Shown in pieces: positions 44,707 through 54,426 of a DNA stretch of 64,000 bases. Under the pieces are notes generated by a model, which did not search any database, was not told where the DNA came from, and saw only the letters and a program-made list of their open reading frames with translations. How positions within the stretch are numbered: the stretch's first letter is position 1; every line of letters starts with the position of its first letter. The translations under genes were made by a program, and so were the position numbers. This DNA comes from Sporosarcina ureae (GTDB taxonomy: Bacteria; Bacillota; Bacilli; Bacillales_A; Planococcaceae), in assembly GCF_002082015.1 (NCBI RefSeq), contig NZ_CP015109.1, forward strand, positions 768,134 through 832,133, given 5' to 3'.

Positions 44707-46246
44707 ATTTTATATATCTTCTGGCTGACACATATTCTGACTTATACGGTTCCACTGTCATCGGAATGATTTCTACAGTACGCTTAGGGTTTGGTGCGTG
44801 GATCATTTGACCATTCCCTGCATACATTCCTACATGGTGAATGATCCCTTTTCCTTTATTATAGGCAAAGAACATCAAGTCACCGGGTTGTAGATCATTC
44901 TTCTTTATCAACGTTCCGTTCAATGCTTGCACAGAAGCATCACGCGGTATATCAATACCGTGTTGTCGGTAGACTGAGTAAGTGAATCCTGAACAATCCA
45001 GTCCAAATCCTGAAGTACCTGCCCATAGATACGTTAATCCGTCAAAGAGCTTGGCTGTATCCATGATTTGTTGTGTTGTGGGCTTCGGCATGACACCATC
45101 TGCTCCTACTATCTTCACTGCGCTTCTGTCTACGTACTTCACTCCGTCGGCAGGTGTTTGGACTGCGATTTTATTATCCATAACTTCCATGACCGGCAAT
45201 GTCGTGTTGAAACTTATTGAGCGGTAAGGTTGCTCTCCGTTTTTATCCATCGTAAGTGTGGCTGATCTCTTCGATACCATGGCCGTGTCACATGTTACGT
45301 AGTTAGGATACACAGTCGTTAAATGACTCTTCAACATCCATCCCGGATAACCTGCTGCGTTTTTTGGAGAGCTTTGATCCACTACTATTACCTGAACCCA
45401 GTCTCCTTTTGTTTGCAGGACTTTGACTGTTTGACCGTATAGTGCTTGCGTTTCTAGTTTCCCTACTAGCCATTGCTTTTCACGTAAACTCATTGCAGTA
45501 ACCCATTTCGTAATGTCAGGCAATTTGTTTGTCGCATACGCGTCTACTGTGCGCGACTTGGCTGGTTCTTTCCAAAGTGTTGTAACGGGAACATTTACTG
45601 TTTGCACTGGTGTGTTATTCGGTTGATAACAAGCGGGTTGCTCTCTAAAATCAGGCTCAAGAATTCGGGCAAGAAATACTGCAAAATGTCCACGAGTTAA
45701 TGTTTGATTCGGCTTAAACGTATTATCCAAATACCCTGTCGTAATAGCATTTACAGATAACTTTTGTATATCAGATAAACCCCAATACGTTGCAGGCACA
45801 TCACGGAATCGATACGTAGATTTACCCGTCAGATTGAATGCGCGAACGAATACCGCTGCCATTTGCCCACGTTTTAAATTACCATACGGTTGAAATTCTT
45901 TATTCTCGTTACCCATGAAAATACCTTCATCAACCATTGTGGCGATGAGTGCGTAGTGCGGATGAGATAACTTTACGTCCGACAGCTTGGCATCAGGTCT
46001 ATTATCTACAGGGATTTTCAGTGCGCGTTGAATCATTCCTGACGCTTCGAGCCGTGTGATCGGTTCGTTTACCCGGTACTTGGTGTTTGGCTTTTCTATG
46101 ATAATTCCTTTTTCTACTAGATAATGTATTTCATCAGCAGCCGAATGCTGTTGACGTACGTCTTGGAAGACGGTGGCATGTGAGGTAGTAGGGATTGCAT
46201 ATAGGACTAACATCATCGTTAGCACTATTGCACAGATCTTTTTCAA
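44705..46246 (-). CDS. Secreted SLH - SH3-like - NlpC/P60 cell-wall hydrolase
   Basis: The 513-residue protein has a signal peptide (residues 1-24), three S-layer homology motifs (about 25-75, 85-140 and 145-200, each with an FRDV/FQDV- and TRGxxA-like pattern), an SH3-like middle region (about 225-385), and a C-terminal NlpC/P60 domain (about 395-513). Catalytic Cys is in LDCSGFTYSVYRQHG and His in IHHVGMYAGNGQMIHAP. It should be anchored to secondary wall polymer through SLH and cut D-glutamyl peptide links in peptidoglycan. The start is TTG at 46246 with GGAAGTG upstream. No S-layer gene is nearby. Confidence 0.9.
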   Translation of the reverse strand: MKKICAIVLTMMLVLYAIPTTSHATVFQDVRQQHSAADEIHYLVEKGIIIEKPNTKYRVNEPITRLEASGMIQRALKIPVDNRPDAKLSDVKLSHPHYALIATMVDEGIFMGNENKEFQPYGNLKRGQMAAVFVRAFNLTGKSTYRFRDVPATYWGLSDIQKLSVNAITTGYLDNTFKPNQTLTRGHFAVFLARILEPDFREQPACYQPNNTPVQTVNVPVTTLWKEPAKSRTVDAYATNKLPDITKWVTAMSLREKQWLVGKLETQALYGQTVKVLQTKGDWVQVIVVDQSSPKNAAGYPGWMLKSHLTTVYPNYVTCDTAMVSKRSATLTMDKNGEQPYRSISFNTTLPVMEVMDNKIAVQTPADGVKYVDRSAVKIVGADGVMPKPTTQQIMDTAKLFDGLTYLWAGTSGFGLDCSGFTYSVYRQHGIDIPRDASVQALNGTLIKKNDLQPGDLMFFAYNKGKGIIHHVGMYAGNGQMIHAPNPKRTVEIIPMTVEPYKSEYVSARRYIK

Positions 46247-46359
46247 GTTTAGGACACTTCCATTTCTATAGGTAGTTTTTCCTTAACTATACCTGAGCGA
46301 CAATTTTTTGTATAGAAAAAATTCAAATAAGTGTGACTGCACTTAACTTATATTCATGC

Positions 46360-46407
46360 AAAAAAGAGATCTCCCTTGAAGTGTTGACACTTCAGAGAGA
46401 TCTTTTG
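46360..46407 (-). terminator. Terminator of the argCJBD operon
   Basis: A long hairpin of AAAGATCTC/GAGATCT and CTGAAGTGT/CACTTCA arms is followed by six T on the reverse strand. Confidence 0.85.
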
Positions 46408-46451
46408 TTAACTGAATAGCAGTTCGCTGACTACCTTAATTCAATTCGTTA

Positions 46452-47582
46452 TTACGTTAAGATGTTCTTTAAAATCGAAACTGCTTGATCGATTTCTTCA
46501 TTTGTGACTGTTAATGGTGGTAATAGACGGATGACATTCGTCCCGGCAGGTACTAGGAGTAATCCTTGTTTTTCGGCCTCTTGGATGAATGAAGCCATTT
46601 CTTTATTCGAATGAATTCCAACTAATAAGCCATTACCACGAATCGAGTATTTATCTTTAGGTAGTTCTGCTTGGAGTTGTTGTTTCAAATACGTACCTTT
46701 TTCTTCAACAACCTTTAAAAATGCAGGATCAAATACATGATCAATTACTGTTTGAGCAACTGATACGGCTAATGGGTTACCACCGAACGTTGTACCATGT
46801 GAGCCCGGGCCGAATGTATCGAATAGCTCTTCGCCAGCTAGCATGGCTCCGATCGGAAAACCGCCACCAAGACCTTTAGCAAGAGAAATAATATCGGGTT
46901 TTAGTGCAGTCTGCTCGTAGGCATAGCGTGTCCCTGTACGCCCGATTCCTGTCTGTACTTCGTCGATAATAAGAAGAATATGATGTTCATTACAGGCAGC
47001 CATAACTGCTTCAGCAAAAGCAGGTTCGATAGAATTCACTCCACCTTCCGCTTGGATGACTTCTAGCATGATAGCAGCTACATTCTCGTTAGTTGCCTGT
47101 TTCAAAGCTTCGATATCATTAAACGGTAAAGCTTCGAAACTTCCAAGCATTGGGCCAAATCCTTGTTGGATTTTATCCTGACCCGTAGCCGCCATCGCAC
47201 CGAATGTTCGCCCATGGAATGACTGTTTGAACGATAAGATATGATGCTTGCCTGTATGTTTACGCGCTAGCTTAATTGCTGCTTCATTCGCTTCAGCACC
47301 ACTGTTACAAAATAATGCATACGATAGATCCGTATCTTTCGTTAATGATTCAGCAAGTTTTTCCTGTTCTGGACTTTCAAATAAATTGGAAATATGCCAT
47401 AGCTTTTCACTTTGTTCTTGCAATGTTTTAACGATGGCAGGATGAGCGTGACCTAAACTGACGACTGCGATGCCGCTAGTAAAGTCTAAATAATCCTTTC
47501 CCTTATCGTCAGTTACTACGGTACCTTGTCCTTTTACGAGATGTACCGCACGTCTTGCATAGTTATTGAATAAATACGTCAC
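46452..47582 (-). CDS. argD: Acetylornithine aminotransferase
   Basis: ArgD transfers an amino group from glutamate to N-acetylglutamate semialdehyde. The 376-residue class III PLP aminotransferase has FCNSGAEANEAAIKLAR near 97, DEVQTGIGRTG near 213 and the PLP lysine in LAKGLGGGFPIGA near 243. The start overlaps the argB stop by four bases. It is the last gene of argC-argJ-argB-argD, the B. subtilis gene order, but carAB and argF do not follow. Confidence 0.96.
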   Translation of the reverse strand: MTYLFNNYARRAVHLVKGQGTVVTDDKGKDYLDFTSGIAVVSLGHAHPAIVKTLQEQSEKLWHISNLFESPEQEKLAESLTKDTDLSYALFCNSGAEANEAAIKLARKHTGKHHILSFKQSFHGRTFGAMAATGQDKIQQGFGPMLGSFEALPFNDIEALKQATNENVAAIMLEVIQAEGGVNSIEPAFAEAVMAACNEHHILLIIDEVQTGIGRTGTRYAYEQTALKPDIISLAKGLGGGFPIGAMLAGEELFDTFGPGSHGTTFGGNPLAVSVAQTVIDHVFDPAFLKVVEEKGTYLKQQLQAELPKDKYSIRGNGLLVGIHSNKEMASFIQEAEKQGLLLVPAGTNVIRLLPPLTVTNEEIDQAVSILKNILT

Positions 47583-48358
47583 GCGATTGCCTCCTCATTG
47601 GTAATGACCGTGCCATTTAATTTTTGACAGACGATCTGTACTGATGGAATGCCCGCTTCTAGACAATCGATGGCCGCCATTACTTTCGGAATCATTCCTC
47701 CGTAGATATCTTCTGTTTTAATCCAGCGATAAATTGCTTGAGGTACCACTTCTGTCTGAGGTTGGTCTTGAATCCGGATTCCAGATGTATCTGTCACCAA
47801 TAATAAACTTTCTGCCTCAACAGCTAATGCAATTTGACTAGCGACTGTATCCGCGTTAACGTTCAATGGATCCCCAGAAGCAGTTGCACCAATACACGAG
47901 ATTACAGGAACAATGCCTGCATCCAATAATGCGTCCAAGATCTCTGTTTTCACTGTTTTAATTTCTCCCACATAACCATACGTATCAAAATCAAGTACAT
48001 CACACGTAAATAAGTTCGTATCGAATCCACTTAACCCAACCGCTTTGATCTCTTCTTGATTGAAACGATGAACGAGCGCTGGATTTACTTGGCCAATCAT
48101 GATTGACTGAACGATCCCGATCGCTTCAGCAGATGTAACACGGAACCCCTTAACTACAGTCGAAGCGACACCGCGATTCTCAAGCTCTTGATTAATATTT
48201 GGTCCCCCACCATGAACAATAATTACTTGAACACCATCTTGCTGTAATTTCTTCACACCTTGGAAAAAACTATCGCTTAATTCGTCTAGCATACTGCCGC
48301 CTAGTTTGATAACCTGTCGTTTACGTGCGGTATGTTGCGTTGATTTGAACGTAGTCAT
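47579..48358 (-). CDS. argB: Acetylglutamate kinase
   Basis: ArgB phosphorylates N-acetylglutamate. The 259-residue protein has the amino-acid-kinase motifs VIKLGGSML near 17, VIIVHGGGPNIN near 43, and the C-terminal NVNADTVASQIALA near 166. It has an N-terminal tail of about 15 residues (TTFKSTQHTARKR) arising from a 38-base overlap with the end of argJ; translation is probably coupled. It is the feedback-controlled step in some species, but in cyclic pathways with ArgJ the control often lies elsewhere. Confidence 0.95.
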   Translation of the reverse strand: MTTFKSTQHTARKRQVIKLGGSMLDELSDSFFQGVKKLQQDGVQVIIVHGGGPNINQELENRGVASTVVKGFRVTSAEAIGIVQSIMIGQVNPALVHRFNQEEIKAVGLSGFDTNLFTCDVLDFDTYGYVGEIKTVKTEILDALLDAGIVPVISCIGATASGDPLNVNADTVASQIALAVEAESLLLVTDTSGIRIQDQPQTEVVPQAIYRWIKTEDIYGGMIPKVMAAIDCLEAGIPSVQIVCQKLNGTVITNEEAIA

Positions 48359-49544
48359 AAGTAAGATCGCACCCCCATGCCATTCCCTGTCCAGTTCCTT
48401 GGTTTAATTCTATTGCAAATTTGACTTCATGTTGTTTAAGGTAAATTAACAATTTCTCTTCTGAAAACGGAATAGGTTCCCCGCCTTCTACTACTACAGT
48501 GTCACCAATATAGATTTTGATATCTTCAGGATCTATTGTGGCCCCGCTATATCCAACTGCAGCAATAATTCTTCCCCAGTTCGCATCACAGCCAAATACT
48601 GCCGTCTTGACAAGCGGTGAACCGACAACAGATTTTGCGATTTGACGCGCTTGTCCATCCGAAACTGCACCTGTCACTTTCGCTTCGATCAATTTGGTAG
48701 CACCTTCTCCGTCTTTAGCGATCATTTTCGCCAAATCACGAGATACGGCATGCAATGCATCGACGAAAGATTGCCATTCGGGATGATCCGGAGTTAATGA
48801 GTGGTTACTCGCCATTCCGTTTGCCATGACGAGAACCATATCATTTGTTGACGTATCACCGTCTACTGTAATGGAGTTAAAAGTTACATCCGTAATCTCT
48901 TTAAGTGCTGTTTGTAAATGTTCAGATTCAATATTGGCATCGGTTGTGATGAAGCCAAGCATTGTCGCCATATTCGGTTCGATCATTCCTGAACCTTTTG
49001 CGACACCTGCTACCACTACTTCACGATCATCGATCACCGTTGCGTAGGCAGTATTTTTTGTTACGGTATCTGTTGTTAAAATTGCTTGTGAAAATTGAAT
49101 GGAGCCTTCTAACGTGTCCATCGGTTGAAGTTTTTCAATACCAGATAGTAAAGGAACCATATTCATTTGTTCACCAATCACACCCGTTGAGGCAATTCCT
49201 ACAAGATTGGAATCAATACCTAAATGCTCTGCAGTCTTTTGTTGCATAGTTACTGCGTCATGCATCCCTTGCTTTCCTGTGCATGCATTCGCGTTACCAG
49301 AGTTAATGACAACCGCTTGCATTTTTTGTGTTTCATAAACAACTTTTTTTGTAACTTGAAGTGGAGCTGCCTGGATTACATTCGTTGTGAAGACACCCGC
49401 AACACTCGCTGGCACTTCGCTGACTAATAAAGCTAAATCATTTTTCTTATGCTTTAGCCCACAGTGAATGCCGACTGCCTTGAATCCTTTTGGTGAAATA
49501 ATGTTTTTACGCGAGATGCGCTTCATACTTTCGATAGTTTCCAT
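48321..49544 (-). CDS. argJ: Bifunctional ornithine acetyltransferase / N-acetylglutamate synthase
   Basis: ArgJ recycles the acetyl group from acetylornithine to glutamate. The 407-residue precursor has the autocleavage site in NMATMLGFITTDA, where the Thr becomes the nucleophile of the beta subunit. NANACTGKQGM near 81 and GDTSTNDMVLVMANG near 235 are family motifs. AGGGGGAG lies upstream of the ATG at 49544. It follows argC by about 40 bases. Whether it also makes acetylglutamate from acetyl-CoA cannot be told from sequence. Confidence 0.95.
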   Translation of the reverse strand: METIESMKRISRKNIISPKGFKAVGIHCGLKHKKNDLALLVSEVPASVAGVFTTNVIQAAPLQVTKKVVYETQKMQAVVINSGNANACTGKQGMHDAVTMQQKTAEHLGIDSNLVGIASTGVIGEQMNMVPLLSGIEKLQPMDTLEGSIQFSQAILTTDTVTKNTAYATVIDDREVVVAGVAKGSGMIEPNMATMLGFITTDANIESEHLQTALKEITDVTFNSITVDGDTSTNDMVLVMANGMASNHSLTPDHPEWQSFVDALHAVSRDLAKMIAKDGEGATKLIEAKVTGAVSDGQARQIAKSVVGSPLVKTAVFGCDANWGRIIAAVGYSGATIDPEDIKIYIGDTVVVEGGEPIPFSEEKLLIYLKQHEVKFAIELNQGTGQGMAWGCDLTYDYVQINATYRT

Positions 49545-49585
49545 AGTAGTGCTCCCCCTCTAGTTCTCGTTTCCAAATTAATTAG

Positions 49586-50620
49586 TTAAATCCATAATGG
49601 AATAACATCGATTCCTGTTTTTTCATTTAGACCATATTGAATATTCATGTTTTGTATAGCTTGTCCAGCGGCACCTTTCACCACATTATCAATAACTGCT
49701 ATAATCGTTGCCTTATTTGTTCGTGGATCTACCTTGACATGGATATCGCAATAGTTGGAGCCATATACCTGTTTCGTACTGACCTTTTGCACGTCTGTCA
49801 TAATACGAACGAACGGACTATCTTTATAAGTTTCTTGCAAGCAATTTATAAGTTGTTCTTCCGTTACTTGTCCATTCACTTTTGCATAGCTCGTTGTCAT
49901 GATGCCCCTCGTCATAGGAACAAGATGTGTAGTGAACATAATTGGTTCCGGCTGATCGGCAAATGTATTCATTGCTTGTTCAATTTCTGGTATATGCTGA
50001 TGCTGATGAATTTTGTATATAGAGAAGTTTTCATTTGTTTCACTGAAATGAGTCGCTTGGCTCGGTTTATTACCTGCACCCGATATACCACTTTTCGCAT
50101 CAATGATCAATTGGCTACCGTCAATTAGTCTGTTTTTCAGTAACGGAAGTAAAGAAAGAAGAACTGCTGTCGGGTAACACCCTGGATTCGCAATGACTTC
50201 CGCATCGGCAATATCCTGTTTATTCCATTCGGGAAGTCCGTATACACTTTTCTCCAAATGTTCAATTGGCGGTGCATCCTTTTGATACCAGTGCTCAAAA
50301 GTCCCTTGATCTTTCAATCTAAAATCTCCTGATAAGTCAATCAATTTAGCACCTGCGCCCACCAATGGAGGAAGTAGTGTAGTTGTAACACCAGCTGGTG
50401 TACTGAAAAACACTGTGTCCAGCTTGCTAATATGTTCTGGTTCTATAGCCTTCATCGGCCGATCGTGAATATTCACGAGATGTGGATATTTTTGAGAAAA
50501 GACCGTCCCCACTTCTGAGGATGTGAATAAATCAATTTGTTCAATTTCCGGATGGTTTTGTAGCAACCGTATCAATTCTAGGCCACCGTATCCAGACGCT
50601 CCTACGATTCCAACCTTCAA
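49586..50620 (-). CDS. argC: N-acetyl-gamma-glutamyl-phosphate reductase
   Basis: ArgC reduces acetylglutamyl phosphate with NADPH. The 344-residue protein starts with the Rossmann motif KVGIVGASGYGGLELIRLL and has the catalytic Cys in NPGCYPTAVLLSLLPLL near 147. The start is TTG at 50620, six bases after GAGGTG; the in-frame ATG at 50641 would include the ribosome site in the coding region. It leads the argCJBD operon. The promoter upstream is overlapped by two ArgR-box candidates. Confidence 0.95.
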   Translation of the reverse strand: MKVGIVGASGYGGLELIRLLQNHPEIEQIDLFTSSEVGTVFSQKYPHLVNIHDRPMKAIEPEHISKLDTVFFSTPAGVTTTLLPPLVGAGAKLIDLSGDFRLKDQGTFEHWYQKDAPPIEHLEKSVYGLPEWNKQDIADAEVIANPGCYPTAVLLSLLPLLKNRLIDGSQLIIDAKSGISGAGNKPSQATHFSETNENFSIYKIHQHQHIPEIEQAMNTFADQPEPIMFTTHLVPMTRGIMTTSYAKVNGQVTEEQLINCLQETYKDSPFVRIMTDVQKVSTKQVYGSNYCDIHVKVDPRTNKATIIAVIDNVVKGAAGQAIQNMNIQYGLNEKTGIDVIPLWI

Positions 50621-50649
50621 CGCTATCACCTCTTTATTCATTAATGATA

Positions 50650-50693
50650 AGTATACGTATGTATAATTATAAAGTCAACTGTATTTTTATTTA
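50650..50693 (-). promoter_or_regulatory. argC promoter with tandem ArgR boxes
   Basis: On the reverse strand TTGACT (50678-50673) and TATACT (50655-50650) are 17 bases apart. ARG-box candidates are TGTATAATTATAAA at 50660-50673, inside the promoter spacer, and TGTATTTTTATTTA at 50680-50693. Each has one mismatch to TGNATWWWWATNCA, and centres are 20 bp apart, as at argG. Confidence 0.65.
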
Positions 50694-50820
50694 TTAACAG
50701 TCAATTTACAAATTCTCTTTCCTTTCTTAATAGAAAATCTATAACTTCCTCTTCACTATATGTTATTATTATGGAGTGTATAATATGATCAAATGAATTA
50801 GAAACTTTCAGGAGGCTATT

Positions 50821-51600
50821 ATGGTAGATTTATTAAAATTATCGGGTAAAAATATTGTCATTATGGGTGTGGCAAATGAACGTAGTATTGGTTGGGGAGT
50901 TGCAAGAGCATTATTCTCAGTTGGTGCGAATGTCATTTTCACCTACCGTAAAGATCGCTCCCGTGATAAATTAGAAAAAGCGTTAGCTAAAAGTGAATTT
51001 ACAGCTACACAAATTGTACAATGTGATGTCAATAGTGATGAAAGCATCGAGCAGGCTTTCAAATCGATTGGCGAACAAGTTGGTGTAATTCATGGCGTAG
51101 TTCACTCTATCGCGTTTGCCCATCAACAAGACTTGCATAATCCATTTGTAGAAACGACTCGTGATGGATATGCATTCGCACAAGATTCCAGTGCCTATTC
51201 ATTGGTAGCAGCAGCACGTGAAGCCCGTCATTATATGACAGAAGGCGGAGCAATCATTACGATGAGTTATTTAGGGGCAGAGCGAGTTCTTGAAGGCTAT
51301 AACGTAATGGGTGTTGCAAAAGCTGCTCTTGAAGCTTCTGTACGCTACTTGGCATCGGAGCTAGGTGAACAAAATATTCGCGTCAATGCAATCTCTGCTG
51401 GAGCAGTTCGTACATTATCCGCAAAAGGCGTTCCTTCCTTTAATACTATCCTCAGTCAAATTGAGGAGCGTGCGCCACTAAAACGTAATGTCAAACCTGA
51501 AGAGGTTTCAGATATGACAGTGGCAATGTTAAGTAATTTATCGAGTGGCGTGACAGGTGAAGTCATCTATGTAGATGCCGGCTACCACATTATGGGGTAA
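50821..51600 (+). CDS. fabI: Enoyl-[acyl-carrier-protein] reductase (NADH/NADPH)
   Basis: FabI carries out the last reduction of each fatty acid elongation cycle. The 259-residue short-chain dehydrogenase has the FabI-type nucleotide site IMGVANERSIGWGVA near 15, the catalytic Tyr-x6-Lys in EGYNVMGVAKAALE near 158, and SAGAVRTLSAKG near 194. TTTCAGGAGG precedes the ATG and a TATAAT -10 lies at 50779-50784. No FapR operator was recognised. It is monocistronic with its own terminator. Confidence 0.96.
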   Translation: MVDLLKLSGKNIVIMGVANERSIGWGVARALFSVGANVIFTYRKDRSRDKLEKALAKSEFTATQIVQCDVNSDESIEQAFKSIGEQVGVIHGVVHSIAFAHQQDLHNPFVETTRDGYAFAQDSSAYSLVAAAREARHYMTEGGAIITMSYLGAERVLEGYNVMGVAKAALEASVRYLASELGEQNIRVNAISAGAVRTLSAKGVPSFNTILSQIEERAPLKRNVKPEEVSDMTVAMLSNLSSGVTGEVIYVDAGYHIMG

Positions 51601-51607
51601 TCTTCTG

Positions 51608-51636
51608 AAGGATTCTCTTAGGAGAATCCTTTTTTA
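51608..51636 (+). terminator. Terminator after fabI
   Basis: AAGGATTCTC pairs with GAGAATCCTT, with a short loop and a T run. Confidence 0.9.
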
Positions 51637-51711
51637 TGAGCTCTTTTCACTATAATACAATTAATTGTCTCAATACATATACTTTTCAGAGTACCTCAGG
51701 AGGAAGTTCAA

Positions 51712-53031
51712 ATGAATCAATTTACAAAATTTGATACGTTCAAATTAGGGCTGACGATGTTCGCGCTCTTTTTCGGTGCAGGAAATATGATTTTTCCACC
51801 GCTACTAGGCCAACTAGCAGGAACACAAACATGGATTACGCTAGCTGGCTTTTTAATAACAGGAGTAGGTCTTCCTTATCTCGGCGTAATTGCAGTGACT
51901 ATGAGTGGCAATCAATTAAGTGATTTAGCTGGAAAAGCATCTCCTTTATTCGCCATGATTTTTCCATTAGTTATTTATTTAGCACTTGGGCCATTCTTCG
52001 GTGTTCCGCGTACAGCGACTGTCTCATTCGAAATTGCCGTTTCTCCATTTGTACCGGATTCGTATTCTAGGTTGGCATTGGCGCTCTTTTCCATTGTGTT
52101 TTTTGCAGTGACGATTTGGCTTTCATTTAAGCCAAATAAACTAGTTGATCGTTTCGGAAGTATTTTAACTCCCATATTGCTAGCTATCGTCACGCTTATC
52201 GTCGTGACTGGTATTATCAAACCAGTCGGTGAAGCGGGCGCACCGCAAGGATCTTATGCAGAAGATTATTTTTTCAAAGGTTTTATCGAAGGGTATGGAA
52301 CAATGGACGCAATGGCTGCGCTCGTCTTCGCCATTATCGTCATTAATGCCGTAAAAGCGAAAGGTATTACTGATAGAAGAGCAATTACTGTTATTACAAT
52401 GAAAGCAGGATCTATCGCAGTGATCGGGTTAAGTTTTGTCTATGCTGGATTAGCCTACCTAGGGATGACGAGCCGCTCTGTAGCAGAAGGCGCAACGAAC
52501 GGCGGAGACATTTTAGCCAAACTTGCCTATGCTTTAATGGGGAATAATGGATTATACTTACTCGGGCTTGCAGTCACACTAGCTTGTTTAACAACTTCTG
52601 TTGGTTTGACGACTGCTAGTGCTACTTATCTCTCTAAAGTTGCACCGAAAATCTCTTATAAAGCATTCGTGTTTATTATTTGTTTGTTTTCAACGATCGT
52701 TGCGAATGTCGGTCTCACGCAGTTGCTTGCAGTGACGATTCCTATACTAGTAGGTGTATACCCACTTGCTATCGTACTAATAACCTTCAGATTGTTACAC
52801 CCGTTTTTCAAAGGTTATCATGAGGTGTATAGTTACGGTTTATTGGCAGCGGGTCTAATTGGATTTTTTGATGTGTTACGTGCATTTAATATCGACCTGG
52901 TACCGGTTAAACATATATTGGAATTTTTGCCATTATACGAGCAAGGTGTCGGTTGGATTTTGCCTGCCATAGTGTTTGGCGCAATAGGTTTTATTGTCGC
53001 TTCTGCTCAAGGTAAGCCTCGCGTTGAATAG
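51712..53031 (+). CDS. brnQ: Branched-chain amino acid transporter BrnQ (LIVCS family)
   Basis: The 439-residue protein has about twelve membrane segments and the family opening FALFFGAGNMIFPPLLG near 19, LGPFFGVPRTATVSFE near 91, and SVGLTTASATYLSK near 300. BrnQ imports leucine, isoleucine and valine with a sodium or proton gradient. CAGGAGG lies before the ATG. No T-box or clear CodY box was seen upstream. Convergent with argH; a strong terminator lies between. Confidence 0.95.
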   Translation: MNQFTKFDTFKLGLTMFALFFGAGNMIFPPLLGQLAGTQTWITLAGFLITGVGLPYLGVIAVTMSGNQLSDLAGKASPLFAMIFPLVIYLALGPFFGVPRTATVSFEIAVSPFVPDSYSRLALALFSIVFFAVTIWLSFKPNKLVDRFGSILTPILLAIVTLIVVTGIIKPVGEAGAPQGSYAEDYFFKGFIEGYGTMDAMAALVFAIIVINAVKAKGITDRRAITVITMKAGSIAVIGLSFVYAGLAYLGMTSRSVAEGATNGGDILAKLAYALMGNNGLYLLGLAVTLACLTTSVGLTTASATYLSKVAPKISYKAFVFIICLFSTIVANVGLTQLLAVTIPILVGVYPLAIVLITFRLLHPFFKGYHEVYSYGLLAAGLIGFFDVLRAFNIDLVPVKHILEFLPLYEQGVGWILPAIVFGAIGFIVASAQGKPRVE

Positions 53032-53062
53032 TAAAAGCCTGCGGACATCCGCAGGCTTTTAC
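53031..53062. terminator. Bidirectional terminator brnQ / argH
   Basis: A 12-bp perfect stem (AAAAGCCTGCGG with CCGCAGGCTTTT) has a four-base loop. Confidence 0.9.
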
Positions 53063-53082
53063 TTATTTTTTATCAAGTTATA

Positions 53083-54408
53083 TTACTGTCCCTTCATCAA
53101 TCCTTTATTACCTTTTGTAATAATGGATTCATAATCGATATATTCGTAAATGTCGTCTTCGATATGGTCGCTAAACTTTTTAAGTTCCCCCACTGTCAGG
53201 TCTTCAATTGCTTTGTTTTCCTGTTCACAATAAATAATGATTTTTCCAACGGTTTCATGCGCATCACGGAACGGCGTACCTTTTGCAACTAAATAGTCCG
53301 CCACTTCTGTAGCATTCAGGAATCCACCTTTAATTGCGGCTTTCATTTGCTCAGCATGTACTTGTAGAGTGTCGATCATTTTAGACATGATTTCCAAGCA
53401 ATCAAGAACTGTATCCAGTGCATCAAAGAATTGCTCTTTGTCTTCTTGCATGTCTTTGTTATATGTTAATGGCAACCCTTTTAACGTAGTCAGTAAAGCG
53501 AATAGAGACCCATATACACGTCCTGTTTTACCACGGATCAGTTCGGCTGCATCCGGATTTTTCTTTTGTGGCATGATGCTACTTCCTGTTGAATAGGCAT
53601 CTGATATGGTGATAAAACGGAACTCTTGGCTACTCCAAAGAATTAATTCTTCACTTAAACGGCTCATATGCATCATAATGAGTGAGAAGTCGGACATTAA
53701 TTCTACTAAGTAATCGCGATCACTGACTCCGTCAAGGAAGTTATCTACCGGCTTATCGAACCCTAGCAATGCTGTAGTCACTTGACGATCAATATCATGT
53801 GTTGTGCCGGCAAGCGCCCCACAGCCAAGAGGGTTTTCATTTAAGAGCTCAGCCGCGTTTTGCACACGTTTTTTATCTCGTTTGAACATTTGTGCATAAG
53901 CACCCAAATGGTGGCCGAAAGTGACGACTTGCGCGCGTTGCAAATGTGTGTAACCCGGCATAATAACATTGTTTGCTTTTCCTTTTGCTTCAAGTGAATC
54001 AATTAGAACTTGCAATGCATCCATGACGACAGATGCTTGATTTCTCGCATACTGTCTCATATCGACAGCTACTTGATCATTTCGACTACGGGCCGTATGT
54101 AATTTCTTACCTGTCTCCCCTACTCGCTCCGTCAAGTTCATTTCAATGAATGAGTGAATATCTTCGTAATTGCCTTCAATTTGTAGTTCGCCAGATTCAA
54201 TATCTGCTAAAATTGACTGCAAGCCGTTCACTAGCAATTCACCTTCCTCCGGTGACAATAAATCCGAATGAACTTGCATCGTTACGTGTGCGATACTACC
54301 TGCAATATCCTCTCTATATAAACGATAATCAACGGGTAAAGAACTATTGAACTTCTCCATGATCTCATCTGCTTTACTACTAAAACGTCCGCCCCAAAGC
54401 TTCATCAT
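53083..54408 (-). CDS. argH: Argininosuccinate lyase
   Basis: ArgH splits argininosuccinate to arginine and fumarate. The 441-residue protein has KLWGGRFSSKADEIMEKFN at the N-terminus, HTARSRNDQVAVDMR near 104, and the lyase signature GSSIMPQKKNPDAAE near 275. Two adjacent ATGs (54408, 54405) follow GAGAGG; either may be used. It stands alone, unlike the usual argGH pair, with an ARG-box candidate 19 bases upstream. Confidence 0.96.
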   Translation of the reverse strand: MMKLWGGRFSSKADEIMEKFNSSLPVDYRLYREDIAGSIAHVTMQVHSDLLSPEEGELLVNGLQSILADIESGELQIEGNYEDIHSFIEMNLTERVGETGKKLHTARSRNDQVAVDMRQYARNQASVVMDALQVLIDSLEAKGKANNVIMPGYTHLQRAQVVTFGHHLGAYAQMFKRDKKRVQNAAELLNENPLGCGALAGTTHDIDRQVTTALLGFDKPVDNFLDGVSDRDYLVELMSDFSLIMMHMSRLSEELILWSSQEFRFITISDAYSTGSSIMPQKKNPDAAELIRGKTGRVYGSLFALLTTLKGLPLTYNKDMQEDKEQFFDALDTVLDCLEIMSKMIDTLQVHAEQMKAAIKGGFLNATEVADYLVAKGTPFRDAHETVGKIIIYCEQENKAIEDLTVGELKKFSDHIEDDIYEYIDYESIITKGNKGLMKGQ

Positions 54409-54426
54409 TCATCAAACCTCTCGAAT

